Source: Marasmius tenuissimus (Eukaryota > Basidiomycota > Agaricomycetes > Agaricales > Marasmiaceae). Taken from it: a stretch of 64,000 nt of DNA. Position numbers and translations under genes: made by a program. This document shows positions 46,396 through 60,100 of this stretch, one piece after another. Location of the stretch: NCBI GenBank assembly GCA_029532415.1, contig JAQOTA010000003.1, positions 1 to 64,000 on the forward strand, given 5' to 3'. The notes below the pieces were generated by a model. The model saw only the letters and a list, made by a program, of their open reading frames with translations, was not told where the DNA came from and did not search any database. Position 1 is the stretch's first letter, and the number at the start of each line of letters is the position of its first letter.

Positions 46396-46715
46396 CATCA
46401 GTAACCCGCGAAATAACCGTTTACGACCGTTTTTAACCGGTACCGGTTCACCGGTTGGGCCCTGAACGGCTGGGTCCAAAATCTCACCGGCCGAATTTTT
46501 GGTAAACAAAAGTGAGTTCCGAGCGGATTTTTACCGATGTCTTCTGTACCTACGTCTTCACCTAGAGTACAAACACTCTTTGGAGGTCTTTTAAACGATC
46601 TTCTGACGTGAGGTAGGACGTTTAAAGCTCGCATTGAACCAAATTTCCTGACCGGTGAGCCCGCCACCCTGAGAGAACGGCTCAAGTGCCAAGAACGGCC
46701 AAGAACGGTCACCGG
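46396..46715 (+). mobile_element. MITE-like inverted-repeat element, copy B
   Basis: It matches 25571-25883 in the reverse orientation over its whole length, with scattered substitutions. Ends are CAGTAACCCG (one base changed in the GTGACC core) and CGGTCACCGG. It has no coding capacity. It lies between family copies 2 and 3, just left of the duplicated segment that starts near 46770. Confidence 0.6.
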
Positions 46716-46769
46716 AAAAATCCGCACTTTGCTGATGTTTTTTCATACGATCTAGTGAATACTTATCCT

Positions 46770-49700
46770 CCCTGCGATTTCCCACCCTTCACTCCTGGCT
46801 GTCCCTTCTCCCAGACTAAAAGGCAACCGTTGAGCGTTCACCAACAAAGACGGGAAATATTTTGGTGCGTAAAGCGCCACTTCGTACAAGAGTCGCCATT
46901 TTCAATGATGTCCTAGCTCCACGTACACGCTATGCTCGAGTGTTCCTTGGGAACGTCTTTTTTCATACTTCGTCCTTGTGCTTTTTGCCATGCCTCAATG
47001 AACATCGAGATAGCAACATACCGCTAAAGACGGACTCACTGGCTTTGGCGCACATAGTGGCGAACAAACGCCGCTATGAATGGGCCTGGTATGATCACGT
47101 CTTCTGAAATTGCATATCACCTCATGTGCTTCCAATGCTTCTGTCACGGTGCATGCTGAACCGGAGGACCGATATCGGGTCAGAACTACGCCTGCAGCTG
47201 TTTGTTCCAATCACTGATCTGAAGCTCTTGATTCGTATAAATATGATTCAACGTGTTTACCACGCGTCAGGACGATAGAGCGTACGGGTCCCTGTCTGTC
47301 TTCCTGCTCAGGAAACTCTCTTAAGGGCGTCTTAGGATCTGCCTGAGATGGGTTCATTCTTGTTCGATGTTGATAATAACACCAAAGCTCACTCGAAGGT
47401 CATTGGTTTTGTTCATCTTGTTGTGCTCTGCCAAAATTCACCCATCAATGATCGATCCCGTAGTGACTGTGACTGCTTATGGAGCTGAGCGTTCATTTCG
47501 GATCGAAGATGTGTTTCGGGGCTGCTCTTCGGCGGGTCCTGTGAGCGCTAAATGCAACGTGTAGGCAGGATGTCCGTTTGAGGCCTCACATATACAAGCG
47601 TATTATCACTTGGTTCTTCCTTTGCCTGTACCACGATGTCAAGTTTCATACAATGTTTCGGAGACCTCACCTTCAACGGAAATCAGCAATTCCACAACGT
47701 TGCTGGAAACGTGACACATATACATCACTCTCGTTGCAGAAGGTGCGAGGAAGAAGAAACCAGGATTCTGGTACGTCGGCAGTGTCGATCACTCAGAACT
47801 CAGGGAACTAAACCGGTGTCTCCTCTAGCCAAAGCAAACACAATTTCAGGAGTTTCGCGAGGGGGATGTGCTATTGACAGGGCCGGCGTGGTCAGAAGAG
47901 ATATTTATTGATCTTCCGACGTCCCCAAATCCATTCAAGAAGTGGGCAATGGTTAAGGCGGTACGAAGATATCAAACCGCCAGGATTTACCCAAACTCTA
48001 AATCCGCGGTCACTATTGTTACAGTTGAACCAGAGGCAAAGGAGAATATGGCAAATATGTGCCCGGTGAGTGCGAGTTATGCATTATCATAGGCGTGAAG
48101 GTAGTGAAGTAGTCCAGCTGTGGAATGACTTCTTTCATGCATACTCGAATCACAGGTGGGGCGCATTCCAGTCTCTGTGTTTTTATGAGCTGAACTGGAA
48201 TTTAGATCGCCGTGGCTGGCGCAAATGCTAGGAATAGTGAGGTCGGAGACGCCGGGTTTTGTGCTTCATGCAGGTATGGAGACTTGAGTAGTAGTTTTCG
48301 AAGCTGACAATCTGGGAATACCAGGGCTGGCCAACGGATTGGAGTTCGTGAGACACTATCCCGAAGACGGAGTAGTATATCTCTACCTTCAATACACAAA
48401 AGTACGTCCATCGCCCATTGAGCGGGGAAGCTTTGCTGAAAGTTGTTCAGAACGTCGCCGTTCAAACACTTCGCGCCGATGACACTTCGACGTTTGCGGT
48501 GGGTAGACTATTCTGAGTGTTGGCCTGGCTAAAAGTAGCGCATCAAGTGACGAGGTGGTTTGACGACTGGATGTTTAATCCCAAAACTAAGTTTTGGCAC
48601 TTTGACATTGCTTCCGCTTATATCGGAGAGTGGGAGGGTGGTCGGGTTTCTCAAACCCCACTTCCACTTCCCCAAGGCACACAACCCCAACTCGATCCCG
48701 AGGATATCGCCACCTACTTTGAGAAGACGCGCGGAGATGTTTTGGACCTCTACGCGTCAATGGGATGCACGCTCGAACGACAGCTGTCACATTTTGCAAC
48801 CCACAACCTCTTAACCTTCGGGGCCATTGTCAATTGGAGAGATGGGATTCTTGCCCACTTTCCTTCCACTCCAACCCCGGAATGGCACCTTAAGAATTGG
48901 AGTCGCAATGTCAAGGCCAGCTGCTCCACGGAAGGTATGCTCAATTTCTATATATCCAATCCATTTCTGATCCAGATCAGTCCTGTCGCGTGTGGACTTT
49001 GAATCCTATAACATACACAACCCCCAATTGCATCCGTATTTTTCATTGCGCCTTCCCCTGAAGGAACGAACTCGACTCCGGGCTGCCTATCTCAGCCGGC
49101 ATCACGCCAAAGCATTTAACGTGACTCGTAAGTGCTGAATTAGTATTTATACGCCAATCTTCATCTTGATCTGATATCTACATCCAGGCTTCGTTGATGA
49201 GATAGGATTCTCCCTCGTTGGAAATCTGTTTCATACCCACACAGCGTCTTCCAGACCTGCATACCTCTTTGTTCCACCTCTCGAGGTCGAGTACATCAGT
49301 GGGATGTACTGTGTCTGTTATCCGCTTCCCAAAACATTATTCTACTGGGCGTCTGACCTGGAAGGAAAGGATGTGATCCCGAAAGAGAGTTGGATGGAAT
49401 ATGGCATACCTGAGCTGGAAGTCAAGACATGGATTGGATCATGGTGGTCACACAAAGAAGTCAAGTTGGTGCAAAATCATCTGCGGAGCAAAGGTTACGG
49501 GTCGGACGGGAAGCAACATGCTCGAGATAAAGGCTACCCCGAGTTACTGAGAGGTTCATACTGATCATGTTTTGAGTTGTGACATGACCTGATGCTTGAT
49601 TCAGGCGATCCTCATGACAGAAGGATAGTCGACCTTGAAGATTCAGATTCAGATTCCGAAGATTCTTCCCCCTCAAAATCTCATCTCACCTCGCCATCGA

Positions 49701-51010
49701 CGTTCTCGCTCATCGACACACCCATTCATTCCAAGGTTAATCGTAGCAAAGGCGGTTCGTTTACCGGCCGTCTGGCCAAGGGCTTCAAGCTTTGGATGAA
49801 TAGTAATGGTACGAGTATATCATTGAATCATACGTGCTGACTCTCATGAGGTGTTTTTAGCCGACCTGTCCTCCCCAAAGAAAGGGAAATGCAGGGCCGT
49901 GAACATAGAGAACCCAAATGCGGACGATTGGAACTTGGTTGGATCTGAAGATTTGTAGATGAATGAAGCTACCACCCCACTCCTGCTCTCCCAATCGACC
50001 CTATGTATGTACTTGTGACTAGTGTATCTCATAGTTCGCCACATATCCAAACTTTGTACGTCCAACACAATACTTATTGTCTTTCCCTCTTAGATTTGTG
50101 CCGAGTCCGTTGTTCGAAACAAAAAGGTGATTCAGCAACAATTTCGCCATTCAGCAATACCATTTGTGGAGTCCTTGACCTGCAATGTGGTTAAGGTTCC
50201 ACTTCAGTAGGACGAAGCCACTCGTGGGACACGAGTCTCAAATTATAGCCGACGTAATAGCCGTAGTTAAGAGGTTCGGTTTGGGTTGGGGCTCCGTGCA
50301 GCGGGGAGAAGCAAGTATCCGAACGGTTCGTACTGTGGCTATTGAAGCAGGTTTCGTTTCGAGCCTGCATACTTGGTCTCACCCTTTCTCCCCGAGCCAT
50401 GCTTGTCCTGCTACTCAAGTCAGTCCCCGAGATATTGATGATAAAACGTGTGAATCAAGCCCATGATATGACTCGTGTATGGGGACCACCTCAATCTTAG
50501 TGATACTCTCGTAACGATAACCTCGTATACCGTGATGTAACCTTTAGATCGACTAGGTTCTGCCGCGAAGTATCAGTTAGTCGTGACTCGTAGATAATCA
50601 TTCTCATACAGCACGATTGGAGTTTACAGAACCTCAGAAGACCAGGTGGCGGGAATATCTCGAAGGATCAATTCAAATCAGTTCAACACCGGAAGCCGGA
50701 ATAACCTCCAAAGGATAGAGAGGCCAATAAACGATACGCAAACAGATGATTTTAATAGCCCTCCCGTACCGTTGGAAAGAACGAGTTTTTAGCCACTTCA
50801 AAGGGGTAAACACTCACACTCGTATTTCGGTAAAGGGTGAGAGAAATGACCGTTGGCGTGTTCGCCTAATTGAAAACACCTCGTTTCTACCGCCCATGCA
50901 TCTACAGTATCACGGGTTGATTGGCCAGCCAAACGGTAGGCCAATCAATATATGAAGATTTGAGCACGTTGTTTGTTTGTTCCATTCACGAAGGCTGATT
51001 AGAAGGTAAG
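46770..51010 (+). repeat. segmental duplication, unit A (contains family copy 3)
   Basis: It aligns in direct orientation with about 57120-61150. Similarity begins in the non-coding sequence at CCTGCGATTTYCCACCC, about 870 bases before the gene, and continues past the gene through ATGCTTGTC, TCTCGTAACGAT and CTTAGATCGACT. The border bases are estimates by eye. Confidence 0.65.
47636..49958 (+). pseudogene. multicopy family, copy 3 (one splice-acceptor lesion)
   Basis: Exons 1-6 (47636-47770, 47829-48065, 48118-48155, 48206-48273, 48325-48401 and 48451-48498) are open and in phase, as are the later parts: WMFNPKTKFWHFDIASAYIGEWEGG, SRVDFESYNIHNPQ, FVDEIGFSLVGN and the DDWNLVGSEDL end. The only lesion I found is at the exon 7 acceptor: CATCAG in the sister copy is CATCAA here (48541-48546). 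The next AG, one base later, would shift the frame. If splicing finds another acceptor the gene could still work, so the pseudogene call is tentative. Both the gene and its flanks are duplicated at 57.1-61.2 kb. Confidence 0.7.
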
Positions 51011-51733
51011 CCGTGGCACGTAAAGTTTGCTGTCGAGTTTACAAAGAGATCCGCCCATATGTTACTCTTCGTGATAGAACCACGGATGACGAACAGCTCA
51101 ATAATAACCGTTATATTATTAGGTAGTAAGCGAAGGTCAGGAACTTGAGGAGCTATTTGAACGATGCGATCCGACTCTCGAGTCCAAGGATAATGAGTTA
51201 TTCAGCTCTCGAGCAAAAACTAACGTTGGTACCTCGACTCACCCGAGCTCATCCCTTCACGTCCTTCCAACCTGAATTGCCGTTGCTTATGAGGGTGAAA
51301 GCGTGATCACATTGAACTCGACCTGAAAGCAGGCATCACATTAGCGGTTATTAGGTTCAAGCATAGGACACCCTGACGAAAGCGAATCATTTGGAATCTC
51401 GAGTCGTATCGACGATCACCGGATCAGCATGCGTGAGACTTGTGGTGCATTTCAACCTTACCTCAGGCTTCCGATTTGTTTTCATGCCATGCTGACACTG
51501 AATGTGTATGGGAAAAAAATGCTGGACTGGATATGACTGTAAGCTGTGAGTGAGATGATGATAACACTCGTAAATGTTGTCCTGCTAGAGCAAAGTAAGT
51601 ACACCGACCGGTGGCGTAGCTGCTCCTTGTAATCACTGTGTTTATAATGTCCGGACTGGGGCTGCCTATGGATACCATAAGTGTTCGAAAGGAATTGTGG
51701 ATTGTTGAACATGATGGATATCATGTGATACAC
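51011..51733. other. intergenic, no supported gene
   Basis: Short frames only. The minus frames 51463-51678 and 51482-51733 show no motif. Confidence 0.4.
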
Positions 51734-52219
51734 TGTTGACGTGTTGTTTACGCGTCACACTATTTATAGAGCTACGCCTCTAGAACACTTGCGTCCTCAT
51801 GCAAGTACTACGTCTCTGTCTACGTATCTTACTACGTACATCTAGTTTCATCATATATGACACTATAGACAGTCGCTATCCAATAGCACAAGTAGAGCCT
51901 CCAATACATGAGGCAAACACGACTATGCTCACCAAGCATACTACCATTCATGGTAGAAGTACTTACACAGTACTAATGTCTTTTACGCCTTTAGGGCCGA
52001 ATACCTACTTCTAGTAGTAGTTTCAGTTAGTGTAATACTCATTACATGTACCAGAAACTTATGTATAAAAGACTGGACAAAAGGCCTTAAGCCTTAGGAC
52101 AATCTACTCGATTATCACCTCTTCACAAGCATCTCAAGACTACAAGAACACTCTGTGTATTACCCATGTGAGGTTTACTTTGTTATACCCACTGTGCACT
52201 TTAACTATGCTGGCTCATC
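51734..52219 (+). mobile_element. probable solo LTR, Copia-like
   Basis: The segment starts TGTTGACG and ends GGCTCATCA, the same terminal bases as the Copia LTRs (TGTTGAA...GGCTCATCA), and contains a TATAAAAG box near 52063. No internal coding region follows. The flanking five bases do not form a clear duplication, so the exact borders and the call are uncertain. Confidence 0.4.
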
Positions 52220-55200
52220 ATGGATTTCATCACTCACCAAAAGCGAAGTCACGGTTCACAGGCCTTCACCCCGGCTATCCCTGTCCTACCAATAATGGAT
52301 AGCTGGATGAGGAGACTCAAGACAAAGATAATAACAAGCGACACCCTTTAGAACAGACAAGCCGAAATGATCTACGGAAATTTATCTCACTCGAGTCCCC
52401 TTACCGGTTTGTATTTTAATCTCCACCCTTCAGTCTCACACACGATAATAACTGGTCCCCTTGACAATCCCGTAGGGTCATCCGAGACCTCTGATTCGAA
52501 TGTATAGGCGAAGTCCTTGAGTTATCTGTGAACAAGGACAAGTTCCCAGTACATCAATATTGGTTACAGTGAGCGTGCCCATAAAACCATCGGTTAATTC
52601 AAGGCCCTGTCCCCCCTCTGGACGCGTTATGCCGCCTGCTGTTGATCAAAACCGACCGAAGATTGGGAAAGTAGTTTGAAGTGATCCATCAGGGAGATAG
52701 GAATAAGCAGGGCTCAAAGGAAAAGGTGATGCTCAAACGGATCCGCGAGCATGAGCTTGAGTTCAAATCATAGTGGGAAGCAGAAGATGAGTTATCCGAC
52801 TGATTGCTCGGATTCTGAGAACCCACGCGCGGGGCCTTGAGGCTGGAGTCCCATATTCTGCAGCTACGCCATTCAACAGTACTCTGGAATTGCAAAGGAA
52901 CATGGTCGTGGGAGCATGGGAACAGCACAACTGCAGTTGACCGCCCCTCAAGTATCTCTGCCCGGCGGCAAAGCGCCGGGCGCTTCGGTTCGGATCCGGC
53001 GACCTTTCTTCCCTTTTCGCTTCGGCGATCCCTTCCCTTCTCGTCTGTTCCCCCCCTCCGTGTGGTCAATTCTCTCGGTGAGTGGGATCGTAAAGTCTTT
53101 CAATGTTTCTAATACTTCGGCTACTAGCTAGAATTCTAATGGGTCTGGCGCGCAGCCATGATGAAGTCAAGCGTTGGAATTGACGGAACTGGAATACGGA
53201 CTGGACTTCGGTACGCTCTTAATTCTCGATTTTTGCAATCCACTCTTCAGTGTCCGCCTGTTTAATTTTCTTTTGTTACCTGGGATCTTACTAATATGAT
53301 TGCGCAGACTCCATCATCCGAGTTCAAGAACATGACATCGTCACCAGAAGACACAAACCTCAATTTTCAGCCTCTTCAGACCTTGATGTTGGTCGTCTTT
53401 TCTCGCTCTTTCCACTTTAACCCTCTCTTGGCGCTTTCAAGTTTGTTATGACCTATGCTGCCCTCTACCTTTTTTTGCGCAAATTTTGTCGCCTGTCTTT
53501 GTGAGACAGGTCTCCCTTATCCTCGCATCCCTCCTTCCGTACTGGACTAAAGGTCTCTCAGACGGTCGGCATTGAGAGCACCGTTCTCAAACCCTAAGTT
53601 CGAGCATTTACTCTGTCATTGCACATCCTTCCCCCTCGTCTCAAAGTAGCCCACGTCGAGACTCGCTGTCTTCGTCACAATGCCAGTTTGAAGTTCCATA
53701 TTCTATACACGTTATCTCGGGCTCAGACGGTACGGGTGCGAGTTATAACACGGTCGTTCTTCACTCGGCCAAAGCAACAACACGACTCTCGATTTTAAAA
53801 CTTTCATTGCTCCGTCTCTGTCTTTGCTTTCCATTATCACTCGAAGCACTCTATCGTTCTTTCCGTGTTTTGGGGTTGTCCGTCGTGGGTTTCCGTGCGG
53901 CTCTTTTGATTATTTCTGACTCGCTTAGGTCCGTGGGTGGACCTCCCTTCCCTTCCCTTCCCTTGATTCGATACTAAAAGTCTCGACACTCACACTCGAG
54001 GTTGTTGTTCTCCTCCCTCGGTACTATTCGTCTTTTTGTAACGCCTGCTTTCACGTCGGTTTCGCATGCGGGTGGCATCACGAACATCTCTGCCCAGTGT
54101 TCTCCCGGCCTTTCCCCACTCGATATTCCAAAGTGTCCTGCGCTGAGTTCACTCGACTCTTGGTCTTCGCTGAAGCGCTGGTTAGTGCTCACTGTCGCTT
54201 TCGAATGTAGTTATTCTTTCATCTGTGATACAAAATCTGCTGCTCTCGTTTTCAGTTCTGTCTTTGTGTGCATCATCTACCGTTTACTGTCGGTCTGATG
54301 ACATTGTCTTTCTCTTCTCGCTCTGTCACCTCCCTTTCCGTGTGTCGTCCGTTGCGGGTTTAAAGTTTAACGTTTACCTATGCTCCACTCCATTGTCTCT
54401 GCCTTGCCTATATTCTTCACGTTGTTCCTCCCGTCCCACCCTCCATACCACGCTGAAGATATCGCGGAGTCTGTGCCAGAATGCCAATCTCATCTCCCTT
54501 CGGCCTTAAAGACACTCTCGCCAGTCTTTGGGGGACTATATGTCATAACCAAACCTGCAGCAGCGTTGTCCCGCTCTCTACCCTCTCTTTCTTTCGTAAT
54601 AACTGCCTATAAGCCGGTATAGGAGACACTCTTAGAGGGAGAGTATACTTTTCTTTCACTTTTCACTTTTCATGATTCATATTATGCTTTCTTCGTCCTT
54701 TCGCATTGCCCCCCTATGCCGTCCCAGCTCTCTGTTTTGTCTTCAACGTAGGCTCGGTCATGATCGTCTTTTGTTTCCTTTTTTGCCAACCAGTCGTCCC
54801 ACTGTAATCCATCCATAATGCTCTATCCGGTCATGAGATTTTGAACCATTTTATGTGCGGCAGGCTTCGCTCGCTCGCTGGATGTATGTACTTATTTCCA
54901 GAACACCGTCCTTTCAATTCCCGACTCCCATGACTCTACTTCGATCACCCTCGATAATCTACACGCCGCTGCGGACGGATATTTGGGAATGCTTCTTCTT
55001 CTATATCTTATCATGGCTCGCATTTGACATTGCGGGTCCACTACCTACCTACCTTCTTCATATCATTGTCACACTTGTTCATCGCGAGCTATCCCAGTAA
55101 CTAGCCGAATGTGAATCAGATCGCTCTCAACCAGTGTACCTCGATCCTTCGTAGGAATATCACATTACCCTAACTTATGGTTTGAGTGATAAGTATGGCG

Positions 55201-55244
55201 GTGAGATGGGAACAGGGTGCAAACAAGTTCTTGATTGGAGCGCT
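52220..55244. other. gene-poor stretch, pyrimidine-rich
   Basis: From about 53.2 to 54.9 kb the plus strand is strongly pyrimidine-rich (TCTC/CCTTCC tracts, e.g. CCCTTCCCTTCCCTTCCC near 53945). This gives long spurious plus frames without domain patterns. I see no supported gene. Confidence 0.4.
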
Positions 55245-55583
55245 TCAAGTCCAATTGTGACTCAGCTCCCTTATCATCCCTTTACCAGTCAACAAGACCC
55301 GATATATTGATCTTACATCGTCGTTAACATCTTGATGTATGGGAGCAATCAAGAGGATCGCATAGATTCGAACGATAGAGATGGACCCTTCGTGAGAGTT
55401 AGAGAGAAAGTCAAAGGGCTGGCTTTGGATATCAAAGGGAAGCCCCGGTAGCCTATCTTTACCTTCCATCGTTACAGCCTGTACCTCTGGTTTCCATTCA
55501 TAAGCTAAGACCGGACAGTCTAACTTTGACTTGTACTTTGCATAAAACTCAGCCGGAAGATACTGGATTCCGCTCAAGAGCAC
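55245..55583 (-). CDS. hypothetical ORF, possible last exon
   Basis: The minus frame from about 55572 reads as a credible globular protein (IQYLPAEFYAKYKSKL, EWKPEVQAV, SISIVRIYAILLIAP) ending in TGA at 55245-55247. A consensus GTGAGA donor at about 55647 after a short ATG-led exon (MAHESNSENV) could supply the start, but the phase is off by one base with the obvious acceptor. It is either a mis-modelled junction or a frameshifted gene. Family unknown. Confidence 0.35.
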   Translation of the reverse strand: MLLSGIQYLPAEFYAKYKSKLDCPVLAYEWKPEVQAVTMEGKDRLPGLPFDIQSQPFDFLSNSHEGSISIVRIYAILLIAPIHQDVNDDVRSIYRVLLTGKGMIRELSHNWT

Positions 55584-56661
55584 ATCAAGGGATCAATAAC
55601 TTTGCCCACCGATACTGAATAAGGGTGAAATAAGGGACATATTCTCACCGACGTTCTCGGAGTTACTTTCGTGGGCCATTCAGTTGCTGTCAGCCATCCA
55701 ATTGAATTTAATAGTCAGTCATACACAACGAGTCAATTCGACTGGTACCTTGAGCGGCGCTTTAGGATTCATGAGACTCATAATTCGACTGTGAAGGGTA
55801 CGAATAATACTAAGGGAGACCCACGGCGAGGTAAACGGACAGACCTTCTAGTTACAATTGGTGAACTCTTCACGAATAAGGTTAGTAACGGGGACGGGGA
55901 CCTGTAGGGTAGCAGCTCGGATGGGGATTGAGAGAGGTCATGCCATGGAGAACACGGGACATCACCACGGGTGCAGTAGACCAGAACCGACTCGATCAAA
56001 TACTGACTCGATAGCTCGGCTTATGTGAGATGGAATTTTCTCCAATAGCTCCCAGCCTCAGTCTGTTTCCTACTATCTGAAGGCGATCAAAAACTAGCCG
56101 ACTGTGGTTTCGATGTCTTACAGAGACCAGCGACTGGTTTTAGGGGAGGTACCTTTGATCACTTCTGGGTTACGCCGCAGCGAGTGTTGCAGTTCTCCCA
56201 AGATGGTTTCGTACAAACGAGTGTTCACCGCTGAGCGTTGAGTGTGAGTCACATTCTCCTGCCCAAAAATCAAAGAAAGTCATCTGAGCCCAGACCAGAC
56301 CGTCAACTTTCTTTCTCACCACCATCATCATTACTCGAAACCTCTCGTTTCCGACGTGATATGCAATACCTCTGGAAAGCATCAAGCATATCTGTCTTTA
56401 ATCAGATGGAAGGGATAGGAGGAACGCGACTCTACAGCCATTACCGACGGGTTTCACTCTGGTGCGCGCCAACATCAGGTTTAGAGCAAGATGGTAATAT
56501 AGAGGAGTCGGGATTCCGAGGAATGATAAGCTCCTGATTATAGATCAGGTATTCGGTGCGAGCAGAAACCAATCCTCATCCCTCGGACCTTCTGATCAGT
56601 GCTGAGCACAGCTCATATACATAGGATTGACGAGAGCAGAGCAGAACCAATTGACTAGGAC

Positions 56662-56967
56662 AATTTCAGCGCCTTCATTCACTTAATGTAATTCAATCCA
56701 TCCTCTGTCCCTTGGAATTGTCCGAGCTACAACCTCGATCCTGGCTTCATTGGCAAAAGCGCCAATGCTGGACTACCGCTCTCATTGCCATCAGAACACT
56801 ATCTGTGAGCATAGAATACTCCAAACCGTTGTAAATTCGCCTGGTTAGTGTTCTCCGATCCTCTGTACCTTCACAAAAACGCGACAGGGCATCCTTACTG
56901 TTACTAAAACCGTGTTAGACGAGTAGTCTAGGTATGGTCCCTGCCAATTTAGCCTTCTGCTCTCTGC
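56662..56967 (+). repeat. dispersed repeat, copy B
   Basis: The counterpart of 33187-33471. Here it continues past the point where copy A is cut by the LTR, into GCCGGTGCATATACTGCCGGC, which contains an inverted GCCGG pair. Confidence 0.7.
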
Positions 56968-57119
56968 CGGTGCATATACTGCCGGCAAAGATCAGGTATT
57001 CTCGTCACGAATCATGATCCCAGAATACCACGGCGTCTCACGCAAACAGGATTTCATATCTCACCTCGCAGCTCGCCACTGAGCAGGAGATGACTACGAA
57101 TTTATGTTTTTTTCGTACA

Positions 57120-60100
57120 ATTAGGTAAATATCTTTCCTGCGATTTTCCACCCTCCGCTCCTGGCTGACCCTGCTCCTAAAAGGCAACCATTGGACATCT
57201 ACCAACGAAGACGGGGGAAGTTTTGGTTCGTAAAGCACCACTACATACGAGAATCACTACTTTTGATATCCTAGCTTCACATATACACTATGCCCGAGTG
57301 CTCCCTTGAGAGACCTTTTTTCATACTTCATTCACGCTTTGACATGCCTCGATGGACGTCAAAATAGAAAGTTTCAAGCATGTGCTCAAGACGAATTCGG
57401 TAGCTTTCGCAGAGTGGCGAACAAACACCGGTAACAATGGAGCTTGAGTAATCCCGTCTTCTGAAGCTTCACATCACCTCGGGTGCTTTCAACGCTGCTG
57501 TAGCAGTGCCTCCAGACCCGGAAGATTGATATAGGGTCAGAAGTACTCCGCCTACAGCTGCTATTTGATCTAATCACTGATGTACAGCTCTCGATTGACA
57601 GAAACCTGATCCAGCGCGCTTGCCGCGCATCGGGGAGATAGAGCGTACGTACCCTTGTGACTTGTCTCTGCTCAGCAAACTCTGTTGAAGGATTTTTGGA
57701 ACTTGGCTGAGCTCGTTGGTATACCAACACTCACTCGAAGGTTACTGGTCATGTTCATTGCGCTTCGCCCGAAGTTCGCCTGTCAATGATCGTGGCCACA
57801 GTGATCGTGGCCAGAAGGTTATATCCTTTTATTGAGCTAAGTGTTCATATCGGATCGAAGGTATGTTTCGAGGCGGCTTATTGGCTTGTACCTTGAGCGC
57901 CAAAACAACGCGTATGCAGGATGTCCAGTTGAAGCCTCACATATACAAGCGTGTCATCGCTTGCTCCTGTTCTTCCTTTGCCTCTACCACTATGTCCAGT
58001 TTTGTTCAATGTTCTGGAGACCTCACCTTCGTTGGAAATCAGCAATTCAACAACGTTGCTGGAAATGTGACATATATACATCAACCTCATTGCGGAAGGT
58101 GTGAGGAAGAAGAAAACAGGATTCTAGTACGTCGGCATTGTAAATCACTCATAAATTAGGGAACTAAACTGGCGTCTCCCCCAGCCAAGGCAAACACGAT
58201 TCCAGGAGTTTCACGAGGGGGATGTGCTATTGATAGGACCGGCATGGTCAGACGAGATGTATATTGATGTTCCGACGTCCCCAAATCCATTCAAGAAGCC
58301 GGCAAGGGTCAAGGTGGTACAAACCTTTCAACCCGCCAGGATTTACCCAAACTATAAATCCGCGGTTACTATTGTTAGAATTGAACCAGAGGCAAAGGAG
58401 GATATGGCAAATATGTGCCTGATGAGTGCGAGTCACGCATTATCATAGGCGTGGAGAAACTGATGTAGTCCAGCTGTGGAATGAATTCTATCATGCATAC
58501 TCGAGTCACAGGTGAGGCTCATTTTGGCGCGAGGATCTCTGTGTTTTTATGAATTTAGATCGCCGTGGCTGGCACAAATGCTGGGAATAGTGAGGTCGGA
58601 GACGCCGGGTTTTGTGCTTCATGCCGGTATGGAGGCTTGAGTAGTAGTTTTCGAAGCTGACGATCTGGGAATACCAGGGCTGGCCAATGGATTGGAGTTC
58701 ATGCGACGCTATCCCGAAGACGGAATAGTATGGACCTACCTTGAATACACACGTGTACGTTCATGGCCTATTGAGTGGGGAAGCTTTGATGAAAGGGTAT
58801 TCAGCACGTCGCAATTCAAGCACTCCGCGCCGACAAGACATCGACGTTTCCGGTGTGTAAACTGCTCTGGATGTTTGCCTGGCTAAAAATAGCGTGACAG
58901 GTGGTGAGGTGGTCTTGCTACTGGATGTTCGATCCCAAAACCAGGTCTTGGCATTATGACGTCGCTTCCGCTTCCATCGGAGAGTGGGGAGACGAAATTG
59001 TTTCTTTTAGCCCACTTCCACTTCCCCAAGGCACGCAACCCCAACTCGATCTTGAGAACATCGCCACCTACTTTGAGAAGACGGCCGGAGATGTTTTGTA
59101 CCTCTACGCGTCATTGGGAGCCACGTTCGAAGAACCACTGTCAGGTTATGCTTCCCACGGCCTCTTGACATTCGCGACTGTCATGTATTGGAGAGGGATT
59201 CTTGCCCACTTCCCTTCCACTCCATCCCCCAAATGGCACTTTGAGAATCGGAGTCGTGGAATCAAAGCCAGCTACTCCACGGAAGGTACGCTCAATTTCT
59301 ATCCATTTTATCCATTTCTGATTCAGATCAGTCCCGCGCGTATTGACATCGAGCCCCACAACATACACAACCCCCAATTGCACTTATATTTCTCATTGCG
59401 TCTTCCCCTGAAGGAACAAACTCGACTCCGGGCTGCCTATCTTAGCCAGCATTCCAAAGAAGCATTTAACATGGCTAGTAAGTGCTGAATCAGTATCTCC
59501 ACGCCAATCTCCATCCTGATCTGATATCCACATGAGACTTTCTTGACGAGATAGGATTCTCCCTTGTTGGAAATTCATCTACGGCCTCTTCCAGACCTGC
59601 ATACCTCTTTGTTCCACCTCTCAGGGACGAGTACATCAACGGGATGTACTGTGTTTGTCATCCGCTTCCCAATCCATTATTCTACTGGGCGTCTGACCCA
59701 GAGGGAAAGGATGTGATCCCGGAAGAGAGCCGGATGGAATATGGCATACCTGAGCTGGAGGTCAAGACATGGATCGGATCATGGTGGACAGATGACGAAT
59801 ATTAATAGGCTAAAAAGCATCTTCGTAACAAAGGTTACGGCTTGGACAGGAAGCAATATGCTCGAGATAAAGGCTACCCCCGAGTTACTGAGAGGTGCGT
59901 ACTGATCATGTTTTGAGTCGTGACATGACCTGATGCTTGATTCAGGTGATCCTCATGATAGAAGGATCGTCCACCTTGAAGACTCAGATTCAGATTCTGA
60001 AGATTCTTCCCGCTCGGAATCTCATCTCACCTCGCCATTGACGTTCTCGCTCATCGACACACCTATCAGTCCCGAAGTTGAAAATAGCAAAGGCAACTCG

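Noticed and set aside
53200..54900. Series of plus-strand ORFs in the pyrimidine-rich region
   Set aside because: Composition-driven; no conserved motifs and no consistent exon phases.
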